A stretch of 64,000 nucleotides of DNA, taken from NCBI GenBank assembly GCA_037074765.1, contig JBAMDO010000034.1, forward strand, positions 248,001 to 312,000. The letters are read 5' to 3'. A model generated the notes under the pieces. That model did not search any database, was not told the origin of the DNA, and worked only from the letters and a program-made list of their open reading frames with translations. This stretch comes from Mansonella perstans (taxonomy: Eukaryota; Nematoda; Chromadorea; Rhabditida; Onchocercidae). Shown here in pieces: positions 54,676 through 64,000 of the stretch (position 1 is the first letter of the stretch; each line of letters starts with the position of its first letter). Position numbers and translations under genes: made by a program.

Positions 54676-57600
54676 ATGCCAAAAATTGGTACTCACGATG
54701 GTAAATTTCACTGCGATGAGGTAATCATTTCTTTTTTTTTAACTCTTATTTCAAATAAATTAGTCGAAATAATGATTTTTGCTAGAATTGAAAGTTATTA
54801 GCTTTGTTTCGTTGCGGGAAAAAAATTACACGAAGTTAGGTGCTCATTATCATCTATATATTAACGTGAAGTTAAGTTTTATTTTGATAGATTACCTGCA
54901 AGACATGTAACATGGTGTGCAGCATTAATCTGTGGGAGTGTAGACGTAGATGTAGATGTAGACGTAGATGTAGATGTAGACGTAGATGTAGATGTAGATT
55001 AGATGTAGATGATTTGATATGGAGAGAGGGAAATTCATTAGGTATGATCAACATTTACTATGTTGCTTTTTTACAGTTGCTAATAGCAAGTATAATCAGT
55101 TTATCATTTCAAAGCAAAAAATAAGTTATTTTCAGGTCTTCGCAATCTTTATGTTGAAATCACTTCCTGAATACAATAATTATGAGATTGTGCGGTATGC
55201 ATTGTTTCTAACTTTATTTTAAGCATATAACAGAATTTTTTTTTTTTTTTAATCTTCTTTTACTGTAGTTCTCTAGCATTTGCTAACTTTTTTTTTCTAA
55301 CTTTTCAGTTTCCGATAGCATTTTTTTTAATCCATACTTTGTGACCGTCATAGTCTTGATGTGAGTTTAGGCTTATTTTGTAGATCTACCTCACAATCCT
55401 GATCTGCTGTTCCGGCATTTTATTTTCATAAGTTCAATAGTTTGATACTTTTTCAACTGGCTAACTTTGATTTTAATATACAGTTCTTTTTCGTTTTATT
55501 TGCTGCAAATAGCTCTGAGATTTATATGCTAACTTTAATTTAGTTAGCTTTTACAGAACTCGTGATAAGCACGCGCTGAGCTTATGTAATATTGTGGTTG
55601 ATGTCGGTGGTGAGTATAACCATGTTGCGATGAAATATGACCATCATCAGAGGTTATTTTGTTCTTTCGTTGCTCATATTAATGCATGGCGGCTATGCTG
55701 TGCTTCAAAACTTTCAACATTTTCAAGTGACATGCAGAATAGTGAGTACTTTTAATATATGATTAACAGGAAAAGAGTGAAATCTTTTAGGGGTTTGAAA
55801 CTATCAAAAACCGATAGTTAAGCTAATGTTGCAGTTTTCTACTATGTTTTTTTCTTGTAAATTGTTAATTAAATGATGAATGCTTTATTACATGAAAATT
55901 TGACTTAATTTGCAAATTGTCTGTTAGGGAAGTACACCTAATTTCAGTATGTTTTTGCATTCTTTAATTACATAATTGAAAAATTTCTTGTGACCGAAAT
56001 TATTTGTCAAGTATGTGATAGCAGGAGGCACTAGAAAGTCGCGATAGCCTTAGAGTTTTTTGGAGAGAATGAATGAATATAATATTGGAATTATTGGAAT
56101 ATGACAATCTATATTCAAACGGCTTGAAAATTTTGAAGTGTGTCATAGCATTCGACACAGTGTTCAAATGTGTCATAAAGTTCGTTGCAATAAATCCTGA
56201 ATAACAGTCGACTGCAGCAGGAATGGAATGCAAGTAGAAACTTGTTAGAATCTATAAGATAATAATTTGAACAGATAATATTTATAATAAGGTAATAATT
56301 TTTATAGAGGTTTTGCTCACACAATGAACACATTGGGTGTGATGAATTTTGATACGAAATTAAGCTCAGCGGGTCTTATTTATGCTCATTTTGGGAAGAA
56401 TGTTATTAGAGCATTACTTGGACTACAACAAAACGATCCAGTGATTGACATTTTATTCAAAAAGGTTTATGAAACATTTGTGGAATCTATCGATGCAATA
56501 GATAATGGAATTGCTCAATTTGATGGCAAACCAAGGTATGTTTGTAAAGTAACTAATGAATGAAGATTTGATTCTAAAAGATTTTTTTTTTTTTTTTGAT
56601 GATAAGACATGTATTTTTTTGAACATGACGATGGAAATACCAACAGTTGCTGGAGAGAGACAAATTGTCAATTATGGAAATATTTAACATACTTCTAGTT
56701 CTACGCTATTTTAATTTAGGTATTATTTGAATGGTACACTCTCGTCTCGAGTTTCAAAGTTAAATCCTGCATGGAACGAAGATGTAGTCAACGTGGATGA
56801 AAGGTACTTTTCTTCAACTTTTTAAAAAATTCCTTTGAGTTTGGCATCTGAGGACTTCAATTTCTAGGTTTCTTTGAAATTATTTCAATGAATTTGGTAG
56901 TTACAGATTTATGATGGCAATCAAATTGGTCGGTAAGGAATTCAATGAGTTGCTCACTTATCTTTATAAATCCTGGTTACCAGCACGCAGTCATGTTGTT
57001 GACGCAATCAATCATCGTTTTGACGTTCGTTATATTTCACAGCCATTACCCATTGATTGCTTGTGAACTCAAATTTTTCATTCGTTCGAAATCGAATTGA
57101 GGGCGTCTTGGAGCTTTTCTATAGCTGAATTTAAATTTCAGTTTGAAATAATTCCTGTCGAATTCTAGATTTTATACACTATTCTTATAGTACTCAAAGG
57201 TTCTCCTGCGGGTTTTAGTTTCTGTCTTTCAAGCAATTAAATTTATTGTAGTCATTTTTGTCTTGTAATTTGCGGTTTGTAAAATTTTTACTCGGTTGTA
57301 AATTCATTCTGATATCTTATCGATATATTGGATCTTTTTGCAGGTTGACAAAAGTGGTCAAATATTTTGCCTAAAAAGTGGTGCGGTACCATGGAAAGAT
57401 CATTTTTTTAAAATTGAAGAACAGCTTCATATAAACGACAACAGTATTATATATGTTATTTATGAAGATAATACAAATGCACAATGGAGAGTGCAAGCTA
57501 TTCCAGTAAGCGAAAGGCAACCTTTTGAAAACAGGTTTGTCAGTTTTTCTGTAGATTCTGTTTTACCCATTATGAAGATTTTTTCATGATACATGTATTT

Positions 57601-57884
57601 GCGAACATGATGTTTCCAAGCTTCATAATTTCATGCGAAGTAATTCAGTGATGTCTAAGAAGGTCTATGTGCTTATTGTAAAGTATTTGAAGCCTCAGTT
57701 TTCCAGGTTGCCCTTACCAGAGGCATGGCGTGGTCTTCGTGATGCAGAATTGACAAAGGTAGCGGACATACCGGATTGCATTTTCGTTCATTCATCTGGT
57801 TTTATTGGAGGCAATAAATCAATGGAAGGTGTGATACAGATGGCGAGGAAGTCATTGTCTCTGGCCGGCAAATATAATAACTGA
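54676..57884 (+). CDS. MYG1: MYG1 family 3'-5' RNA exonuclease (DHH-like)
   Basis: MYG1 is a metal-dependent 3'-5' RNA exonuclease of nucleolus and mitochondria. Exons: 54676-54720, 55136-55194, 55557-55652, 56308-56535, 56720-56803, 56907-57024, 57344-57534, 57707-57884; 332 residues, all GT-AG with agreeing phases. Family motifs are intact: GTHDGKFHCDE (5-15), IVVDVGGEYNH, YDHHQR (the DHH-like metal site), KLSSAGLIYAHFGK, SIDAIDNGIAQ, SWLPARSHV, AVPWKDH, YEDNTNAQWRVQAIPV, LPEAWRGLRDAEL and VHSSGFIGG. It is shorter than the human protein at the N-terminus, where the mitochondrial presequence would be. The frame stays open upstream to a Met at 54544 (MFQLAFINSWALNEL), but a TTTTCAG acceptor at 54619 argues for the shorter start. 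Intron 1 carries a minisatellite. Identity secure; N-terminus less so. Confidence 0.95.
54940..55012. repeat. 18-bp minisatellite in MYG1 intron 1
   Basis: About four copies of TAGACGTAGATGTAGATG (6-bp subunit GTAGAY), with a deletion in the last copy. Its frames give artificial Arg/Cys- or Leu/His-rich ORFs that are not genes. Confidence 0.9.
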
Positions 57885-60800
57885 TATCATTTTTAGATTA
57901 TCTATGTGTCTTATAACTTCATATGGGTTTTTTTTTTTTTTTAATTTTTATATTATTATGTGAGCAAAACTTGAAATTTACAACAACTTCAAAACTTTGT
58001 CAAAATTTGAGGAGAAATTAGAGGAATTGCATGGATTAGATTGCAGCTCAAATCTCTTTTTTCCTTGAATTCTCATTTTTTGCAGTTCTTTCTGAGAGTG
58101 ATGATCATTGTTCATTTTTTTCAGTGTTGTCGTTAGAAATGTCCGAAATAAGATTTGTTTTGGATGGATATAACGGTTATTCTAAAGGAACTTTGAATAT
58201 GCTTCCTTATTCTTATTGTGTTTATTCAAAACCAATCTTATTTCGAAGGAAAACTTACTCGTCAAACTAAAACATGTTATAATTTCGCAAGCAATAATTT
58301 TTTGAAAAAAGCATCAAAATTTTATTTTGAACGGATATAGAAATGAAATTGGATTTATGAGATGATATGTAATCTACTATGCTTTTTCCCCATTTGAAAA
58401 TGAAAGTCTAGATGAGTAAGGGTTCAATTTTTTTTAAATCACAGTTTCTGGAAGTCTTAATAGGATATTTTTATATGCAGATATTCTCGAAATATTCAGG
58501 AAAAAGTATAGTAAAAAGAATAAACCTGAGTAAAGTAGAAAGAACAAAACTTCATTTTCTGAAATATTAATGTTTGGTCTTGATAAATATGGAAAACGAG
58601 TTTTCTAGCGTTTGTCGAATTTTACGATATCAATGAAGCGAAGTTCTTATCTGCAGTTATGTTCACAGTGTCATGATGGTTAGTCCCAATTTACTATTTT
58701 ATAATGTCTGATCTCATTTCTAGTATTGGATGTTAAATATTCTGTCCTTTCTTGAGCATATTTAATTCGAAGATGTTAGTTGGATTGTTTCTAACTTGAA
58801 GAATCGGAATATGGCAGATTGATAACAGTTTCTTATCATTATTTGAAAGTGATATTGTAAAGATTTTGTGAAGTTAAGCTTAGGATGAAATCTTTTCGCT
58901 GTTTTAACAAACGAATAGCCTGGAATGAAGGTTTGCTCAGAGAGAATTACGTTAATAGGGAATACAGGGAACTGGTATTCCTGATTACTGAAAAGAACTG
59001 AAAGTAACTGAACCGAAAGTGCATAGTTTTGGTTTCCTTTGTATGAAGAACGAAGTGTATAACTTCGAATTTTGTTGAATCAGATTGTTGACTCTTTGTT
59101 TCGAACTGTTTATATATGTGGAAACTTGTTTACCACATTCCAATGACCTTAATCAATTAACTAAAGATGACCCATAACATGTTACATACCTTTAGAATAC
59201 ACTGACTTTGTTTACAAGTGTCAATGGCATCAGCATTATCATATTAGAATTCTTTAAATTTGTGATTATCTCACAAAAGTTGTCCTACGTTTCTTACGTA
59301 TCCATACAACGAACCCATTGACCTATTATGCATAAACAACCACTATTCAAACAAAAATCGTACTGCAATCTTTTATTTTTGTGAATTTGCTTCAATTAAT
59401 CTGAAATGTTTTCATAATACAAGACATTTTAATTATGTTGACGTTCTTCCATGCTGTAAATTCAATCTCGCGACGGATGATATGATAAGAAAATTTCGTA
59501 TGATATGATAAGAAAATTTTGTCTGGATCGACGGTTTCTTTTTGATTTATAAAGTCGCAAGACTTTGATCTTATTGAAAGCATTCAATACTATATGAGCA
59601 GGAAGAGGATAATTGTGATGAATGTTTTTTGATCGATCGAAAATATGCTAATTGCCGCGGGATATAGAAATAGACAATTGTTACTACTGCAGTGGTCTTT
59701 CGAATCGAGGTGATAGTATTTTAGAGAGAAAATAATTCCAAATGATTTAATTCTTGCTGCTGGTGATTTCTAATGTATATAATGCTGTTTGGGTTCGTTG
59801 GTTCGGAATATATGAGCCGAATTTCCAGAAAGTCGGGAAAAGGTATTAGTAAAGAGTGTAAAGGCAATTATCCAAGCTATTATAATCTAGCCAATGGTTG
59901 ATTGAAATGGCTCATCGATGTTAGGAGAACTCTTTCTGCATTTAATCAGGGAATTTAAACGCATTAAAGGCATTTTTCGAAGTGCAATTTTTTGTTGTAT
60001 GGTTTTTATTGCTGTTGATACTAAAATAAATTTGCATTGCCTTAAGATTTTAATGGGAAATAAAATTAAGTATAACAGTTTAAGCTAATATTTCTCAATC
60101 GAATTACGATCAATTTTTATTTTTCACCATTTCAGGAAAATTGTATTTTCATTTTGATGTCTTTTTCAGTTAATTTAGAGGACTGCAGATTCCGTCATTG
60201 TTTGGAAAATGTGCAAGAAGTTATACATGTTATTTATATCCTCAAAAGGAAGACAAGAAGGAAAGTCCCTTGAAAGAACTTGAAAAGTCCCTTGAAAGGT
60301 TTGCTGTTATAATATGAAATGAAAACTTTTCATATAATAATGTTAATGAGCGAAACAAAAACAGTACGAAGATAGTACAAAAAGTTGAATTATTGATGAT
60401 ATTAACAAATTTAGGGAAATATGATTTCGCATTGAAGACATATTCGAAGTAATCTTAATATTTTTTGTTCTTTTCACTACTGAAAGTGTATTTTCTCTTC
60501 TTGCAGCCATTCTCATTTCTTTTTGTATTGAGAACATGCTTTGCTACTTTTTATCCTAATTTTCTCAAATGGACCACCCAACTTAAAAAAATGGACTTAA
60601 AATGGAAATATTGTCATTTTAAATTCTGAATGATTAATAGAATTTTATCAAAAAAGTGTTTAATGTTTAGCTTGAAAAATCGGCAATGATTATTTCAGCC
60701 AGTTGAAATAATTGACATTGTTAACGAGACAGATTATTATGAAGCTTGCAGAAGGACTGAAATTATCCATGATTTTTTCTTCTTGTTTGATCATTAAAAG

Positions 60801-62234
60801 TGCCTTTCAGATTACATGTTTAACTTTTATTTAACATATTGCTAAGTCGATGTTCCCATATGATATTAAATCTTTCATGAATGGAAAAATTTCTTAATTT
60901 TTTTCTATTTAGAACGTCAGTCATGTTAATTTGAAGTCATGACTGTCGATTTCAAAAGCTAAACATTCAACATTCATCCTCAAAAGCCTCATTATTATTA
61001 CTGCATACAGAAATTCAAAAATGGCAGTGTTTAGAATTTAAGAGAATTTTAAATTTAAAGAAAAATAAAAAAAATACTTTTATTTTTTATTTAAGAAAAA
61101 AAATTAAAGAAATTCTTTTACTATGAATAGGGACGTGTTCTCATCGACATGGCATTGATAATTAATCGCGACGTAAACCTATTAATTAAAGTATGGAATG
61201 AGAAGCCGCAGGTCAATTTATCTTGAGTGACTCTGTAAACTAAAAACGTTTGAAAAGAATATTTTACTGAGCTTATGGATAAAATATTTGAAGCTTTTTT
61301 TTCAAATATTCAAATCTAGGTTTGAAGATCTGATAAATTGCTTTTCTAATTAAATAATGTTAAAAAATGACACAAGAAGTAAAATATTTAAATAAGCGAT
61401 ATTGAAGTTCATTGACAAAGCAAAAAGTAGGACGAAATTTATACTCTTTTCAAAGAAATTTTAAGTTTTTTGATAGTACTTTAAGTATTGCTATGCAAGT
61501 TTCACAAGTCAGAAAGTATGATACTTTTGTTAACAATGACTGCATCTAATTCTGTCAACTTGAGTAATGACCTTTCTAGGTTAGCCAGGTTAACTGTTGT
61601 AGTTGTCTCTTAACCTATTTTTCAATTATGAATCATTCCGGTTTGTAGATTGTTTGCATTATTAATTTCAATGCGTAACACAAGCACAACAATATGTTTC
61701 TTCCCACTTGATAAATCATGGTTTCATTTCTAGCTAGGACTTCCAGACTCTTTAACTGTCATTTTCTTCTAATTCATAATTCGTTCATGAATGATTTCAC
61801 AAAACTTTTCTACTTCGTAAATCACGATCTCTGTGATGTTGAAGCTCTCACTTCATTTTTATTACGAACATTCGTGAGATATTGAATATTGCTATTTATT
61901 GATTATTTTTTTCAGTTTTCACTGAATCATTTTTATTTCTTCATTTCAATGAATTATTTCTACGATGCACAAATCTGAAAGGATCGCTAAGGCACGCATT
62001 GAAGTAATTGCAAACTTATGAGATCTATTTCTATTGATGGATACACTTTTCCCCACTATTGTTCAATTATTTGACCTTAGAAAAAGATTTTCCTACATGA
62101 ATCGTTAGCAGATTCTTTCAGATCCGTAACTGCAGTGTGATTGTTGAGATAAAGATGTGATAAATGCAGTGCTATATACTACATTTTGAATAGTTATTTT
62201 CGCGAAATTCATCCGATTCGCTGCTGCCTAAGTA
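57885..62234. other. No gene recognised
   Basis: 4.3 kb of AT-rich sequence after MYG1. Only short ORFs without splice context. A direct repeat of TATGATATGATAAGAAAATT occurs at about 59478-59520. Confidence 0.5.
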
Positions 62235-63840
62235 ATGAATATGGCAGAACGATTAGAAATTATTGAAGATGTAAGCGCTAATGGTTGTTTATTAATTTGT
62301 AGTGCCTAGGAAACTGGATTAAGCCATCATCATGTATTTTTCTAGGAAATCAAATAAAAGCTTGTTCTCCTATGTTTTTCCCCCGCTTCAAGCACACTTA
62401 CTATTTCCATCAAGACGCGTTGATTCCATGCCTCCAATCTTTTCTTGTTATTGTAGTCACTTCTATAAACTATAACCTTATCAAAGCTAACTACTTGGAT
62501 ACTGCAGCAATACGTGGATTTACATTTTAACTCCCATATCATAAGAATTTTTGGAATTAAGGTTGACGATGAATTCGTTTTTGAATTGGTTAACACTGAT
62601 GATCGTACGTAAAGGCGAAAAACTAAGCTATATAGCTGACATATTTTTCATGTTTAAATGGAACATTTAAGAATATAAAATGGGTTCAGGTTAGTTTATT
62701 ATTAATGGTGTTTCATAAACATGGATAAATTGATCGAGCCTGACAATAGCGAGCCCTTCTGCTAGCACATATTCCCACTTGATTTGGCCTAAATTCTTGG
62801 AAAATGAAAAGAGATCCTTATATTCAAGAACTTAACGGTAAAGTTAAGATAAAATTAGATGGTAAATTTAGCTGGAATCAGCAGACCGTTTAGATTGATA
62901 TAATTAAACACCAGCTTTTGTTTGGCTACACTGAAACATTGTTAACATTGTTAGGAAGTCTTCGTTTAGTCTGCACAAACCTAGTTTAAGAAATGAGCTT
63001 AGAACTTAACTTTACATTAACTGAAAATTGGCAACGAATGACGGTTTAAATCTTTAAAATCTTATAATGTGTAAATAAGTATTTAAGATTAAAGTCCTAC
63101 AATTCGTAAACAAATAGTTAAGATGGGAATATCAGTTGTGTGGTCTAAATATCTATGCAACATGTCAGTGGGTATTTCTGAATATTTTATGATTTTTTGG
63201 AAATATTTGACGAGATCACCTTATTGTGATAGTTGTTTGTGCTGTATTTTTTTGTTCTTTTCTGTACATGAGTTAAAATTTTCACTTTCTTGTGAATGTA
63301 TACTATTCTTCAGAGAAACAGTGATAAAGCTTATTATGCTTTATTATAACTTTTTTAATTTAGCCTATTTCTTCATCCAAAACAAAATAGTTTTTGCAAT
63401 ATTGCAAAAATCAACTTTTCGAAAGTTATCGAAAATCGCAGAAATTTAATCTTAAGATTGATTCCACAGAACACAACTACTAGATCAATTAAATCCCATT
63501 TCAGTCTGATATAAATTGGCTCACTTCAATGCAATATGAATTGGCAGAGCAAATGTTAGATCATTCTATCAGCACCAAAAAATTAATTACTTTTCCTGAA
63601 TATAAATTGCAATGTCAAGTAGGAGAAAATAAAATGAATGTTATCCATTGCATTCTCAATTCTGATTATCATTTTCGAAAAAAAAAAAAAGTATTTACAC
63701 AGTCAAAATGGTTTTATATACAAGCATCGATGAACTTTTTATCATTTTATTACGATAAACATTAAACTGTGACGTTCCAGTTTACAGTCATAATGATTTG
63801 TTTTCATTCCGAACAGAACCAACATAAAATGATATTGTGA
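62235..63840 (+). CDS. Possible small multi-exon gene, product unknown
   Basis: Four candidate exons on the plus strand: 62235-62270 (MNMAERLEIIED, then donor GTAAGC), 62508-62604 (TACTGCAG acceptor; YVDLHFNSHIIRIFGIKVDD, EFVFELVNTDD; donor C|GTACGT), 63505-63618 (ATTTCAG acceptor; SDINWLTSMQYELAEQMLDH, KKLITFPEYKLQCQ; donor GTAGGA) and 63817-63840 (GAACAG acceptor; NQHKMIL then TGA). The residues are charged and protein-like. Exon 2 leaves one base over while exon 3 needs none, so at least one exon between 62605 and 63504 is missing from my model or exon 2 ends elsewhere. AATAAA at 63918-63923 closes the unit. I do not recognise the protein. Confidence 0.35.
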
Positions 63841-63917
63841 TGTTTGAGACACAAAGTATTTTTTTTCACCACTCACTGGCTGGTATTTGGGTGTTGAAGT
63901 GTCTCTGTTACGGCTAA

Positions 63918-63923
63918 AATAAA
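63918..63923 (+). terminator. Poly(A) signal AATAAA
   Basis: 78 bp after the TGA at 63838-63840; supports a gene end here. Confidence 0.4.
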
Positions 63924-64000
63924 GTTATAGTTTGGAAGTTTGAAATATTATAATTTTTCAATGTTTTTTTTCTGTCTCCGTTCCTCTAAGTTTTTGTCAA

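Noticed and set aside
54912..55124. Arg/Cys-rich ORF and its Leu/His-rich antisense partner
   Set aside because: Pure translation of the 18-bp minisatellite in MYG1 intron 1.

Overview
The window looks like nuclear DNA of a parasitic spirurid, probably filarial, nematode. It is very AT-rich. Genes are broken into many small exons by introns of roughly 100-700 bp ending mostly in TTTCAG or TTTTAG. It holds the first 34 nt of a nematode-type 5S rRNA beside a spliced-leader-RNA-like structure. The identifiable proteins are muscle/cytoskeletal alpha-actinin, the cleavage factor I subunit CPSF6 and the MYG1 exonuclease. The host assignment is inference; no species-diagnostic marker is visible.

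Layout. 1-17.9 kb is a rearranged repeat block. It opens with the last exon of an unidentified gene (31-175, +) and is then dominated by about a dozen copies, in both orientations, of a ~730-bp satellite-like unit. The unit carries a UUCG-type hairpin and a hydrophobic 60-70 codon ORF that I consider non-coding. A 3.84-kb segment is duplicated (3180-7017 and 8004-11836), and 0.8-kb arms at 1.27-2.06 kb and 15.37-16.21 kb are inverted. Embedded in this are exon-like fragments of an unrecognised minus-strand gene, one of them split by a satellite unit flanked by a 92-bp direct duplication. 17.9-20.2 kb holds a 44-bp tandem repeat and an ATTAAATCA-rich array interrupted by the SL-RNA-like/5S island. 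22.7-27.6 kb (minus) is a ten-exon gene for a proline-rich protein with four C-terminal membrane spans. 32.5-39.3 kb (minus) is a complete 20-position alpha-actinin gene with one pair of mutually exclusive exons. 39.3-47.7 kb has no recognised gene. 47.7-50.4 kb has unresolved coding-like patches. 50.5-53.3 kb (minus) is CPSF6. A 1.4-kb divergent promoter with three CACGTG boxes separates it from MYG1 (54.7-57.9 kb, plus). 57.9-62.2 kb is empty, and 62.2-63.9 kb holds exons of a possible small plus-strand gene ending at a poly(A) signal.

Functionally the genes are independent housekeeping or structural genes (actin crosslinking, alternative polyadenylation, mitochondrial/nuclear RNA turnover). 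The most informative observations are the alpha-actinin exon pair, whose reading phase makes joint inclusion nonsense; three unusual splice sites in the same gene; the leader-less SL-RNA-like locus; and the satellite insertion with an unusually long flanking duplication. Many copy-to-copy differences in the repeat block are single-base indels, so some breaks may be assembly errors.
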